In this document: positions 7,908-15,967 of the stretch, in pieces
Layout of the letters: every line of letters begins with the position of its first letter
Numbering within the stretch: position 1 is the first letter of the stretch
DNA from: an uncultured Lachnospiraceae bacterium
Lineage (GTDB): Bacteria > Bacillota > Clostridia > Lachnospirales > Lachnospiraceae
DNA: 38,683 nucleotides
Assembly: GCA_946403075.1 (NCBI GenBank)
Contig: CAMIYN010000017.1
Coordinates: 1-38,683 of the forward strand
Reading direction: 5' to 3'
Notes under the pieces: generated by a model
Told to the model about the DNA's origin: nothing
The model's input: only the letters and a program-made list of their open reading frames with translations
The model's database searches: none
Position numbers and translations under genes: made by a program

Positions 7908-10646
7908 ATGGATTATAATGAAATATTAAAAGAAAAAAATTTATCTCCTATGATGAGACAATATTTAAATTCTAAATTGTCTTTTAGTGATTGTTTATTG
8001 TTTTATAGAATAGGTGATTTTTATGAATTATTTTATGATGATGCAGACATTGCTTCAAAAGAATTGGAGATAGCATTAACAAGTAAAGATTGTGGACTAA
8101 ACGAAAAAGCTCCAATGTGTGGAGTGCCATACCATGCTGCTAATTTTTATATAAATAAACTTGTAGAAAATGGTCATAAAGTTGCAATAGCAGAACAAGT
8201 AGAAGACCCTAAACTCGCAAAAGGAATAGTAAAAAGAGAAGTAATAAAAATTGTGACACCAGGCACAGCACTTTCTGATGATTTGAGTGTAAATAATCTA
8301 AATAATTATATATTTTCAATTTTTTATGATGTAGAAGGATTTTCGATATCAATAGTTGATTTTTCAACAGGTGAGTTTTATATTGCTAGTTTCAAAAAAG
8401 AAAAAAATGTTATAGATTTGATTGATAGATTTAGACCAAGAGAGATATTATTTAATCAAATCATACTTATGTCAAATATTGATATAGAAGATTTGAAAAA
8501 TAAATTTGGATTTGTATATACAATTCGTGAACAAGAAAATTATGATTTGGAAATAATAAAAAAATATGAGCACTTAAAAAAGTTAATTGAGACTATAGAT
8601 AGTGAAAAAATGCTTGAATCATATGGAATCAAGATGTCGATAGTATCAATTTATAAATATATAGTAGATATGCAAAAGATAGAGCCTGTGCAATTTGAAA
8701 AAATCATATGTTTCACTTATCTTGAAACTATGTATTTAGATTCATTTACAATTAGAAATCTTGAATTAGTCGAAACAATGAGAAATAAAGAAAAATATGG
8801 TTCTCTTTTATATATTCTTGACAAAACAAAAACGGCAATGGGACTTAGGCTTTTAAAAAATTGGATACTTGAACCATTAAATAATAAATATGAAATAGTG
8901 GTTAGACAAGATGGTATTAAAGAGATTATTAATAGTCCTATTGATATAAATGAAATTAATAAATTATTAATTGAAGTGTATGACATAGAGAGATTATTTA
9001 CAAAAATGGCAGTGGGAGCAGCAAATCCAAGAGATTTAATTTCTTTTAGAAATTCAATAGTAGTGTTGCCATATATTTTTAAAATAATAGAAAAATACAA
9101 ATCAGTTTTTTTTGAAAATATTAATAAAGATTTTGACGATTTATCTGATATTTGTGAACTCATAAAAAATTCTATAATGGAAGAGCCACAAGTTTTAATA
9201 AGAAATGGTGGCATTATTAAAGATGGATATAATGAAGATGTTGATAAATTTAGAGAGAGTAAAATAAAAGGAAAAGAGTGGATAGCAGAACTTGAAGAGA
9301 GAGAAAAAACCAAAACTGGTATAAAAAATTTAAAGATTAAACATAGCAGAATGTTTGGATATTTATTTGAAATAACAAATATCTATAAAGGCGAAATACC
9401 AGAATATTTTATAAGGAAGCAAACTCTTTCAAATGCAGAGAGATACACTACAAAAGAGTTAGAGGAATTGCAAAGTGTAATATTAAATGCAGATGAGAGA
9501 TTATCACAAATTGAATATGATTTATTTAATGAAGTAGTAAAAAAAATTGTAGATAATGCAAATAGGATAAAAAAAGTAGCAGGAGTAATTGCAAAAATTG
9601 ATGTAATAAATTCTTTATCAAATGTGAGTTTAAAAAATCATTATGTTTGTCCTCTTATAAATGATGAAGGGGTTATCGATATAAAAAATGGAAGACATCC
9701 AGTAATTGAAGTTATAGGAAGTGATGATTTTGTATCAAATGATACTATATTAACAAATGAAAATCATATAGATATTATTACAGGGCCTAATATGGCAGGA
9801 AAATCTACTTATATGAGACAAGTTGCTATTATTACTTTGATGGCACATATGGGGTGTTTTGTTCCAGCAGATAGTGCAAATATAACATTAGTAGATAGAA
9901 TATATACAAGAGTGGGTGCAAGTGATGATTTGACAAGAGGACAATCAACATTTTTAGTTGAAATGAGTGAAATGGCAAATATTATAGATAATGCAACCAA
10001 TAAATCTTTGGTAATACTTGATGAGATAGGTAGGGGGACAAGCACTTATGATGGATTATCAATTGCTTGGGCGATAGTTGAATATATGAGTGAACATATA
10101 AAAGCAAAAACATTATTTGCAACTCATTATCATGAATTATCAGAACTTGAAGGGAAAGTCAGTGGAGTAGTAAATTACCACATTGCTGTACTTGAAGAAA
10201 ATAATGAGATAGTATTTTTAAGGAAAATAGTTAGAGGGTTTGCAAAAAAAAGTTATGGAATAGCAGTTGCAAAACTTGCAGGGATAAATAATAAAATAAT
10301 AAAAAGAGCAGGAATAATTTTAAATGAATTGATAGATAATGATGTGAGCAACAAAGACCATGAAAATATTTTTATGCCTATGGATGAAGAAGATGTAGGG
10401 GCGAAGCATTGCGAGCCCATTTGCAAGAAAGTAGAGTTAACCGTAGGGGTAAAGCTCCGCGAGCCCAACTCATTAGAGCATCATAGAGATGAAGCTTTTG
10501 TGCCTACACACAATAAAGATTTTGAAAAATATAAAAATATATTTGAAAAAATTAAAAGCATAAACATAGAAAACCTGACTCCTATAAATGCATTTATGAT
10601 ATTAATGGGTTTAAAAGAGGAAACTGATGATGAAAATAAAAAATAA
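7908..10646 (+). CDS. mutS: MutS, DNA mismatch repair recognition ATPase
   Basis: The 912-residue protein is longer than the usual about 850-880. The mismatch-binding Phe-x-Glu is F38-Y39-E40 in GDFYELF. Walker A is GPNMAGKS (626-633), followed by the Walker B/signature ILDEIGRGTSTYDG and ATHYHEL. MutS binds mismatches after replication and, with ATP, recruits MutL. Residues 830-853 come entirely from an in-frame 72-bp GC-rich repeat inserted in the variable linker before the C-terminal helical domain (YKNIFEKIKSINIENLTP). I see no QxLSLF-type clamp-binding motif in that linker. The core domains are intact, so the protein is probably active. It starts 2 nt after miaB. mutL is not adjacent. 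Confidence 0.95.
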   Translation: MDYNEILKEKNLSPMMRQYLNSKLSFSDCLLFYRIGDFYELFYDDADIASKELEIALTSKDCGLNEKAPMCGVPYHAANFYINKLVENGHKVAIAEQVEDPKLAKGIVKREVIKIVTPGTALSDDLSVNNLNNYIFSIFYDVEGFSISIVDFSTGEFYIASFKKEKNVIDLIDRFRPREILFNQIILMSNIDIEDLKNKFGFVYTIREQENYDLEIIKKYEHLKKLIETIDSEKMLESYGIKMSIVSIYKYIVDMQKIEPVQFEKIICFTYLETMYLDSFTIRNLELVETMRNKEKYGSLLYILDKTKTAMGLRLLKNWILEPLNNKYEIVVRQDGIKEIINSPIDINEINKLLIEVYDIERLFTKMAVGAANPRDLISFRNSIVVLPYIFKIIEKYKSVFFENINKDFDDLSDICELIKNSIMEEPQVLIRNGGIIKDGYNEDVDKFRESKIKGKEWIAELEEREKTKTGIKNLKIKHSRMFGYLFEITNIYKGEIPEYFIRKQTLSNAERYTTKELEELQSVILNADERLSQIEYDLFNEVVKKIVDNANRIKKVAGVIAKIDVINSLSNVSLKNHYVCPLINDEGVIDIKNGRHPVIEVIGSDDFVSNDTILTNENHIDIITGPNMAGKSTYMRQVAIITLMAHMGCFVPADSANITLVDRIYTRVGASDDLTRGQSTFLVEMSEMANIIDNATNKSLVILDEIGRGTSTYDGLSIAWAIVEYMSEHIKAKTLFATHYHELSELEGKVSGVVNYHIAVLEENNEIVFLRKIVRGFAKKSYGIAVAKLAGINNKIIKRAGIILNELIDNDVSNKDHENIFMPMDEEDVGAKHCEPICKKVELTVGVKLREPNSLEHHRDEAFVPTHNKDFEKYKNIFEKIKSINIENLTPINAFMILMGLKEETDDENKK
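10395..10466 (-). repeat. Composite GC-rich repeat inserted in frame within mutS
   Basis: Read on the minus strand there are two units (10466-10442 and 10418-10395), each GGGCTCG...CCCCTAC, joined by the conserved linker GTTAACTCTACTTTCTTGC.. (10441-10419). The 72-bp length is exactly 24 codons and contains no stop in the mutS frame. It therefore adds VGAKHCEPICKKVELTVG.. to MutS without breaking it. Confidence 0.93.
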
Positions 10647-11739
10647 ACCAATAGTTTTTTTATCTATTTTTTTAATATTAATTATTCTATTTGTAAAAGT
10701 TTATTTTTTTAGTAAAATTGATAAGGCAGAGATAAGTTTTTTTGCTTTTGATACAAATGTATTAATTTCTCTATATGAAGAGTCAACAGAAATTGATTAT
10801 AGTTTATTGCTTGATGATTGTAAAAATATAGTTGATGGATATGAAGATTTGTTTTCAAGAACTTATGAAGATAGTGAGTTATATAAAATTAATAATAGAG
10901 AGAATAGTAAAATAGAGTGTAGCATTGATACTGCATTTTTATTTTTTGTATCAAAGAAATTTTATAAAGAGACAAATGAAAAATTTGATATAAGTGTAGG
11001 ATGCCTTGTAGATGAGTGGACTGATGCGAGAGAAAATGCAATACTACCTACTGAAACAGCAATAAAAACAGCAAAGGAGACTACAAAAAATATAAATTAT
11101 AATATGACTTTTTTAGATAGTGATGGAGTAGAAAAAAATTGTGATGTAATTTTTGATGAAATTTATGAAAATATTTATAGTGACTATATTGATAAATTAA
11201 ATGATTTAAAAAATAAAAAAAATTATAAATTTTTTATAGAATTTATAGGTATGTCAAAATATGATTTTGGTGCCATAGCAAAAGGATATGTAGCAGACCA
11301 ATTAAAATATGAATTAAAAAAATGGAATATTAATGGATTAATAAATTTTGGTGGCAATGTTTTGTGCATAGGAGAAAAACCAAAAAATAAAAAATATAAT
11401 ATTGGTATAAATAAACCTTTTTCAAATGGTGAAGTAATAGGAAAAATTGGATTGGTCGATGAAACGGCAGTAACGAGTGGAGTGTATCAAAGATATGTAG
11501 AGATTGATAATAAAATATATAGCCATATACTTGATACAGAAACTGGCTACCCTATAGATAATGAATTATTATCCGCTACTGTTGTTTGCAAAAATTCTAT
11601 TGTGGCAGATGTCTTATCAACTACTTTTATGATTTTAGGGATTAAGGAGAGTGAAATATATGTTGATGAATTGAGAGATAGTGGAAAAGATGTAAGAGTG
11701 TATTTTGTTGATGATAATTATAATTATATAGAGTATTAG
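10630..11739 (+). CDS. apbE: ApbE family FAD:protein FMN transferase
   Basis: The protein (369 residues from this ATG; an adjacent ATG at 10627 is equally possible) has one N-terminal membrane helix (about residues 8-28) without a lipobox cysteine. The ApbE domain faces outward: DFGAIAKGYVADQL, NFGGNVLCIG, AVTSGVYQRY, HILDTETGYPI and the metal-site ADVLSTT. ApbE uses FAD to attach FMN covalently to Thr or Ser in flavoproteins such as the Rnf/Nqr subunits and extracellular flavin proteins. The start overlaps the end of mutS by about 17 nt, giving translational coupling. In many relatives this place after mutS is taken by mutL. Confidence 0.9.
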   Translation: MKIKNKPIVFLSIFLILIILFVKVYFFSKIDKAEISFFAFDTNVLISLYEESTEIDYSLLLDDCKNIVDGYEDLFSRTYEDSELYKINNRENSKIECSIDTAFLFFVSKKFYKETNEKFDISVGCLVDEWTDARENAILPTETAIKTAKETTKNINYNMTFLDSDGVEKNCDVIFDEIYENIYSDYIDKLNDLKNKKNYKFFIEFIGMSKYDFGAIAKGYVADQLKYELKKWNINGLINFGGNVLCIGEKPKNKKYNIGINKPFSNGEVIGKIGLVDETAVTSGVYQRYVEIDNKIYSHILDTETGYPIDNELLSATVVCKNSIVADVLSTTFMILGIKESEIYVDELRDSGKDVRVYFVDDNYNYIEY

Positions 11740-11857
11740 AAAAGTAGATAGATTTACGAGATATTGTTTTTATGATTAATGAGAGGTGTAGTTCTAAAGA
11801 TATTTTTTATAAACAAGAATTTGAAACCAAATTTGTAAAGAAAGTTTTATTTAAGTA

Positions 11858-11885
11858 TTGAAAATAAGTAAATTTATGATACAAT
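11858..11885 (+). promoter_or_regulatory. Promoter of tRNA-Gln
   Basis: A -35 TTGAAA (11858-11863) and a -10 TACAAT (11880-11885) are 16 bp apart. The -10 is preceded by TGA, which makes it extended. It sits 10 nt before the tRNA. Confidence 0.65.
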
Positions 11886-11895
11886 GATTTATTAT

Positions 11896-11967
11896 ACCCC
11901 CATCGCCAAATGGTAAGGCAACGGTCTCTGACTCCGTCATCTTAAGGTTCGAATCCTTATGGGGGTG
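11896..11967 (+). tRNA. tRNA-Gln (anticodon CTG)
   Basis: The acceptor stem ACCCCCA (11896-11902) pairs perfectly with TGGGGGT (11960-11966). The anticodon arm is ACGGT-CTCTGAC-TCCGT, with anticodon CTG reading CAG. The T arm is TAAGG-TTCGAAT-CCTTA. The CCA end is not encoded. The T-T mismatch closing the anticodon loop also occurs in other glutamine tRNAs. Confidence 0.93.
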
Positions 11968-11997
11968 CTAAAATTTTAAATAGTTATATGAAATTAA

Positions 11998-12660
11998 AAT
12001 AGAAAAAATATTACGAGTGGAATTATTATTCTTTATGTAGTCTTAATAATAGTAATCTTATTACTTGCTCCATATTTAAAGAAAGAAAACGCAGAACACA
12101 TAGGAAGTGCTGGTGAGAAAAAAACATTAAACATAGTGCAGTCAATAAGTAATAGTTTTATAGTATATCAAAATTTGTTTATTCCAAGTTCAAATGGTAA
12201 GTATACAGAAATTAACACCGTTCTTATTACTGATAAGTGCATATTTGTAATTGAAACAAAAAATTATAGTGGATGGATATTTGGGAATGAAAAATCAAGA
12301 TACTGGATGCAAGTATTGTATCAGTGAAAAAATCAATTTTATAATCCGATAATGCAAAATGTAACTCATATTAGATATCTACAAAAGCAGATAGGATATA
12401 GAGTTCCTATATTCTCAATAATTGTTTTTTTTAATAGATGCTCATTTAAGAAAATGGATGTTTATAATGATAAAGTTAAAGTGTGTCATTTAAATAATGT
12501 ATCAAATGTTATTTTAAACATATATGATTCCACTAATTTTGTAATGACAAATGAAGAAATAAATAATATAAATAAAAAATTATCATTATTTGAAAATGCC
12601 GATGAAATAATAAAAGAAACACATATCGAACATATAAAGAATCGTTACAAGAAGTATTAG
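11998..12660 (+). pseudogene. Broken NERD-domain membrane protein
   Basis: One frame encodes a hydrophobic N-terminal helix (GIIILYVVLIIVILLLAPY), then GSAGEKKTLNIVQSI and the NERD (nuclease-related) core FVIETKNYSGWIFG and FYNPIMQNVTHIRYL. Two lesions are visible. There is no usable start codon in frame: an ATG at 11988 reads MKLK then stop and would need a 1-nt shift. An in-frame TGA at 12325-12327 sits where relatives usually have a coding residue, just before KNQFYNP. Domain order and length otherwise fit an intact family member, so this is a recent pseudogene. NERD proteins are thought to be nuclease-like and are often on mobile or defence DNA. It lies directly after tRNA-Gln. Confidence 0.75.
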
Positions 12661-12750
12661 GTGTGAGTAATTTAAAATATGTATGTATATTTTGTATGAA
12701 AATGTTTAGATATTAGTGATTCATTAATATTTTATCTACAAAAGATTGAC

Positions 12751-12799
12751 TTTATCAATACGACTTTTTATTGATAAAATATGCACTTTTTTGTATAAT
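12751..12799 (+). promoter_or_regulatory. Promoter and palindromic operator of the toxin-antitoxin pair
   Basis: A perfect 10-bp inverted repeat, TTTATCAATA (12751-12760) and TATTGATAAA (12769-12778), is separated by 8 nt. Its right arm covers the -35 box TTGATA (12771-12776), followed after 17 bp by TATAAT (12794-12799). A repressor on this palindrome would block the promoter, as expected for autoregulated toxin-antitoxin operons. Confidence 0.7.
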
Positions 12800-12862
12800 A
12801 TGTTTGTAGGTAGGAAAGTCTATGTAATTGTTTGATTAGAAGAAAACAAGAAGGAGGTTTAT

Positions 12863-13051
12863 ATGGCAACTTCAAGTATAACAAAAAACTTTGTAATAGA
12901 TACAAAAGAGCAAGCAGAAGTATTTGCAGATGCAATTGAAGAATCTTATCAAGAGTCATTATCAAAAAGAAATAAGTTAGTAAATGTAATGGATTTATAT
13001 GGCAATGACGAAGATATGAATAAACTAAAAAAAAGATGGTGCATTAAATAA
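12863..13051 (+). CDS. Antitoxin of a GNAT-type toxin-antitoxin pair
   Basis: The 62-residue protein starts ATSSITKNFVIDTKEQAEVFADAIEESYQESL, the pattern of small antitoxins paired with acetyltransferase toxins in Firmicutes. A short N-terminal strand (about residues 4-11) could form a ribbon-helix-helix DNA-binding dimer, followed by helices. The C-terminal part (MDLYGNDEDMNKLKKRW) would cover the toxin. AAGGAGG lies 5 nt before the ATG. The gene is the first of a two-gene operon, 2 nt before the toxin, under a palindrome-controlled promoter it probably represses itself. The family assignment rests on pattern and gene order. Confidence 0.75.
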   Translation: MATSSITKNFVIDTKEQAEVFADAIEESYQESLSKRNKLVNVMDLYGNDEDMNKLKKRWCIK

Positions 13052-13053
13052 CG

Positions 13054-13632
13054 ATGCATACAAATTTTTATATAAAAAACATTCAAGAGATTTTAGAAAT
13101 TGAAAATGGTCAAGAAATAGTTGATGGCATGATTTCATCATTTGCTTGTCCCATCAATATAGATGTAGAAGATTTCTTAAAATATAATGCTATTACTTTT
13201 GCTAAAAAGCATCAATCAATAACATATTTTGTGATTGATAGAGAAGATAGTGCATTGGTTGGTTATTTTACATTAGCAATTAAACCTATCAATATAGATG
13301 CAACACTTTTGAGTAATACTCAAAAGAATAAAATAGAGAGAGTGAGCGAAAAGATAGATAATAATGGTAAATATAGTTTGTCAGCATATTTAATAGCTCA
13401 AGTTGCAAAAAATTTTAATTATAAAAGAATTAGTGGGAACGAACTGTTAGAATTTGCATTATCAGTAATATGTAATATCCAATATGAAATAGGCGGAATG
13501 GTAGTATTCTTAGAATCTGAAGAGAAAGAGAAATTAATGAAATTATATGAAATAAATAATAGCTTCAAAAGATTTGCAGTAAGAGAAAATAAAGAAAATG
13601 TAAAATTAATTCAATTATTGAAAATATTGTAA
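13054..13632 (+). CDS. GNAT acetyltransferase toxin
   Basis: The 192-residue protein has a GNAT fold: the central strand YFVIDREDSALVGYFTLAIKP (about residues 63-83), an acetyl-CoA-binding turn around YLIAQVAKNF (about residue 113), ISGNELLEFALS, and the closing IGGMVVFLESEEKEKLMKLYEINNSFKRFA. The family's known toxins (TacT, AtaT and relatives) acetylate the amino group of charged tRNA and stop translation until antitoxin is restored. It lies 2 nt behind its antitoxin. The ORF is intact, so unlike neighbours in this zone the pair is probably functional. A hairpin terminator follows at 13750. Confidence 0.8.
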   Translation: MHTNFYIKNIQEILEIENGQEIVDGMISSFACPINIDVEDFLKYNAITFAKKHQSITYFVIDREDSALVGYFTLAIKPINIDATLLSNTQKNKIERVSEKIDNNGKYSLSAYLIAQVAKNFNYKRISGNELLEFALSVICNIQYEIGGMVVFLESEEKEKLMKLYEINNSFKRFAVRENKENVKLIQLLKIL

Positions 13633-13749
13633 TAACATATAGAAAGAAAAATAACAATGCGAGTTTCTACTTAGTAATACATACATATTTCTCTTTAAGA
13701 GATAATTCTTTTAGTGGAAATTTCAATTTAATTAAAATAAATAATGAAG

Positions 13750-13786
13750 AGTCATTGTGCCAAGTGGCATAGTGGCTTTTTTATTT
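13750..13786 (+). terminator. Rho-independent terminator of the toxin-antitoxin operon
   Basis: A stem of about 12 bp with three G-T pairs is formed by AGTCATTGTGCC (13750-13761) and GGCATAGTGGCT (13766-13777) around a 4-nt loop, running directly into TTTTTTATTT. Confidence 0.75.
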
Positions 13787-13811
13787 GAAATAATGTGAGA
13801 CTGTTAGAAAA

Positions 13812-14031
13812 TGAATCTTGATGAAAAAAAGAAAAAAATGCAGATTATTAAAACAAGAAATGTATTTGATAGTTTTTTAAATTTTGTATATATACATAAA
13901 CAATGTGTGTTTTGATATTTTTGATTATGACTTCTGGTATATTTTCTTATTCATTTTACACTAAATCAGCAAAATCTGATATAAATGATTACTTATCTAA
14001 TTTATTAGAGATTGATTTAATTTTCTGTTGA
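13812..14031 (+). pseudogene. Possible spoIIM (stage II sporulation protein M) N-terminal relic
   Basis: Two overlapping frames, joined by a 1-nt shift near 13905, together read KMQIIKTRNVFDSFLNFVYIH and then VLIFLIMTSGIFSYSFYTKSAKSDINDYLSNLLE. A basic start, one membrane helix and a charged NDYLSNLL stretch resemble the first helix of SpoIIM. The remaining helices are missing, and the dnaJ promoter starts inside the end of the relic. If correct, the organism has lost at least this sporulation gene copy. The match is from memory and weak. The rest of 13633-14030 shows nothing beyond the terminator at 13750. Confidence 0.3.
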
Positions 14032-14056
14032 CTAAAATTTATTTTTGTGATACTAT
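14028..14056 (+). promoter_or_regulatory. dnaJ promoter
   Basis: A -35 TTGACT (14028-14033) and a -10 TACTAT (14051-14056) are 17 bp apart. The CIRCE operator begins 2 nt downstream, over the expected transcription start, so bound HrcA would block this promoter. Confidence 0.75.
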
Positions 14057-14057
14057 A

Positions 14058-14084
14058 TTAGCACTCATTATTAAAGAGTGCTAA
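14058..14084. promoter_or_regulatory. CIRCE operator (HrcA-binding site)
   Basis: This is an exact match to the CIRCE consensus: TTAGCACTC, 9-nt spacer, GAGTGCTAA. HrcA represses chaperone operons through this site and releases it on heat stress. hrcA itself is not in the window. Confidence 0.97.
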
Positions 14085-14112
14085 TTTGTTTTATAGAAAG
14101 GAGTTGTAATTA

Positions 14113-14139
14113 TTGATTTTTTCAATGATTATTGTATAG
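14113..14139 (+). CDS. Possible 8-codon leader ORF before dnaJ
   Basis: AAAGGAG (14097-14103), the only good ribosome binding site upstream of dnaJ, is about 40 nt from the dnaJ ATG. It is 9 nt from a TTG that opens an 8-codon frame (reading MIFSMIIV). The stop TAG at 14137-14139 is 4 nt before the dnaJ ATG, so a ribosome ending here could reinitiate on dnaJ. It could also be chance. Confidence 0.3.
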   Translation: MIFSMIIV

Positions 14140-14143
14140 AGAT

Positions 14144-15250
14144 ATGGCAGAAAAGAGAGATTATTATGAAGTACTTGGTGTTAGTAAAAATGCTACCCAA
14201 GATGAAATAAAAAAAGCATATAGAGTTTTGGCAAAAAAATATCACCCAGATGCAAACCCAGGAGATAAAGCTGCAGAAGCAAAATTTAAAGAGGCAAGCG
14301 AGGCATATGCAGTCCTATCAGATGAAAGTAAAAAGCAAGCATATGACCAATACGGACATGCAGCATTTGACCCAAATAGTGCTGCTGGTGCTGCAAGTGG
14401 ATTTGGTGGATTTGATTTTAGTTCAATGGATTTTTCTGACATTTTATCAGGAATTTTTGGCAGTGGATTTGGTTTTGGTGGTAGTGATTTTGGATTTGGT
14501 GGTGGTAGAAGTCATGGACCAAGACAAGGAATGTCAATTAGAACACAAATAACTATTAGTTTTGAAGAAGCAATATCTGGTGTATCAAAAGATATAACAA
14601 TAAAATATAAAGATGAATGTTCTGTGTGTCACGGAACTGGTGCTAAAGCAGGAACGAGTAGAGTGACTTGCCCTAAGTGTGGAGGAAAGGGGCAAGTTGT
14701 AATGCAGCAGCGAACTGCTTTTGGGATAATGCAATCAGCTCATGTTTGTCCTGATTGTAATGGTGAGGGAACAATTATAAAAGAAAAATGCCCTAACTGC
14801 AATGGAACAGGATATAATTTAACAAATAAAACATTTAAAGTAGAAATTCCTGCAGGAATAGATAATGGTCAAAGTGTGAGACTTGCAGGCTGTGGAGAGC
14901 CTGGGGAACATGGAGGGAAAAGAGGTGATTTGATAGTTCAAGTAGTAGTAATTCAACATCCAATTTTAAAAAGGCAAGGTGTGAATATTTATTCTACAGT
15001 TTTTGTAGATTTCCCTACGGCTGCACTTGGTGGAGATGTAAAAGTCAAAACTTGTGACGGGGATGTTCTACTTAAAATAAAATCAGGGACACAGAGCGAT
15101 ACTAAAATAAGATTAAAAGAAAAAGGAGTTCCTTTTGTTAGAAACCCTAAACAACGGGGAGACCACTATGTGACTATCGTGGTTGAAGTTCCTACAAAGT
15201 TAACAGCAGCAAAGAAAAAAGCACTTGAAAATTATAGGGATGCAAAATAA
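14144..15250 (+). CDS. dnaJ: DnaJ (Hsp40) co-chaperone
   Basis: From ATG 14144 the product has 368 residues. The J domain (1-70) has the HPD motif in [12 protein letters not shown] Gly/Phe-rich linker follows (about 75-120). The zinc domain has four CxxCxGxG repeats ([32 protein letters not shown]), then the C-terminal substrate domains. DnaJ stimulates DnaK ATPase and hands over unfolded proteins. An upstream TTG (14132) would add four residues not seen in the family, so the ATG is preferred. The gene is alone; the usual hrcA-grpE-dnaK neighbours are absent, yet it keeps its own CIRCE. Confidence 0.95.
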   Translation: MAEKRDYYEVLGVSKNATQDEIKKAYRVLAKKYHPDANPGDKAAEAKFKEASEAYAVLSDESKKQAYDQYGHAAFDPNSAAGAASGFGGFDFSSMDFSDILSGIFGSGFGFGGSDFGFGGGRSHGPRQGMSIRTQITISFEEAISGVSKDITIKYKDECSVCHGTGAKAGTSRVTCPKCGGKGQVVMQQRTAFGIMQSAHVCPDCNGEGTIIKEKCPNCNGTGYNLTNKTFKVEIPAGIDNGQSVRLAGCGEPGEHGGKRGDLIVQVVVIQHPILKRQGVNIYSTVFVDFPTAALGGDVKVKTCDGDVLLKIKSGTQSDTKIRLKEKGVPFVRNPKQRGDHYVTIVVEVPTKLTAAKKKALENYRDAK

Positions 15251-15389
15251 ATATAAGGGACTAATTTAAATAAACTTTAGATAGTGTATAGGCTTTTTGG
15301 AGTTTTTTTGTATAGAAAACAAAAATAATTTAAAAATTAATAGTGTGATTATGACATAAGTGAGTGATAAAGTTGTAAATATAAACATA

Positions 15390-15417
15390 TTGACATAGAG
15401 TATAATTTTTGTATAAT
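15390..15417 (+). promoter_or_regulatory. Promoter of the 75-residue secreted peptide gene
   Basis: A perfect TTGACA (15390-15395) and a perfect TATAAT (15412-15417) are 16 bp apart, the same layout as the promoter at 111-138 that also drives a small secreted protein. Confidence 0.82.
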
Positions 15418-15448
15418 ATAATCAAAATGAATAAGGAGGCAGTGTGTT

Positions 15449-15676
15449 ATGAAAATGATGAAAAGATTAAGTTTTTTCTTATTTGCATTTTTTCTTTATA
15501 AGGTTTCAGGACCAGGAAGTGTTGCATATTTAGGTACAACTGGAAATACTGTATCTACTGTTCAAGAAGCTTTTAAATTTGGAACAATAGGAGAAGCTTA
15601 TAACACCCAAAAGACACTTGGGACTGAATGGACTATAGGAGATGAAGGAGCAAATAGTTCTGCAAAGATAGGTTAA
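15449..15676 (+). CDS. Small secreted or membrane-anchored protein of unknown function
   Basis: The 75-residue product begins MKMMKRLSFFLFAFFLYKVSG, a short signal peptide or anchor. A Gly/Thr/Ser-rich mature part (TTGNTVSTVQEAFKFGTIGEAYNT) of about 50 residues lacks cysteine. AAGGAGG lies 9 nt before the ATG. The gene has its own near-consensus promoter and terminator. I recognise no family. Its size and strong signals fit an abundant exported peptide, but bacteriocin-type leader or maturation genes are not nearby. Confidence 0.65.
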   Translation: MKMMKRLSFFLFAFFLYKVSGPGSVAYLGTTGNTVSTVQEAFKFGTIGEAYNTQKTLGTEWTIGDEGANSSAKIG

Positions 15677-15701
15677 TTTGAATTTATTAGTGTAAAAAAA
15701 T

Positions 15702-15728
15702 AAAACACCATTTGGTGTTTTATTTTTT
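15702..15728 (+). terminator. Rho-independent terminator
   Basis: A perfect stem, AAAACACCA (15702-15710) and TGGTGTTTT (15713-15721), with a 2-nt (effectively 4-nt) loop, is followed by ATTTTTTT. Confidence 0.88.
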
Positions 15729-15751
15729 TGGAGTAAAGCATAGATGAAATA

Positions 15752-15780
15752 TTGACACAATACTATAGTTTCATTATAAT
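15752..15780 (+). promoter_or_regulatory. Candidate promoter upstream of the HNH gene
   Basis: TTGACA (15752-15757), 17-bp spacer, TATAAT (15775-15780). The HNH ATG is 188 nt downstream, so a long leader or an unseen small transcript is implied. I see nothing else convincing in 15781-15950. Confidence 0.6.
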
Positions 15781-15967
15781 AGTGTTATATAAAAAATAGC
15801 TAATAGTATGTAAAAAGATATAATAGAGATTTATTTAAGAAATATAATATTTTGAGAAAAAAGTATCTTCACAAAATCTTATCTAAAACAAGAAATTCAA
15901 TAATTGTAAATATGTTTTTTTTAGAATTAGTTTGATAGAAAAAATGGATATAGGAATGCAAGAATAA

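Noticed and set aside
12325-12327. TGA in the NERD gene as selenocysteine or a recoded Trp codon
   Set aside because: There is no evident SECIS-like hairpin after it, other genes use TGA as stop, and the gene also lacks a start codon, so loss of function is simpler.
14250-14552. 100-residue ORF in another frame of dnaJ
   Set aside because: It overlaps the J and Gly/Phe regions, is repetitive hydrophobic sequence and has no ribosome binding site.
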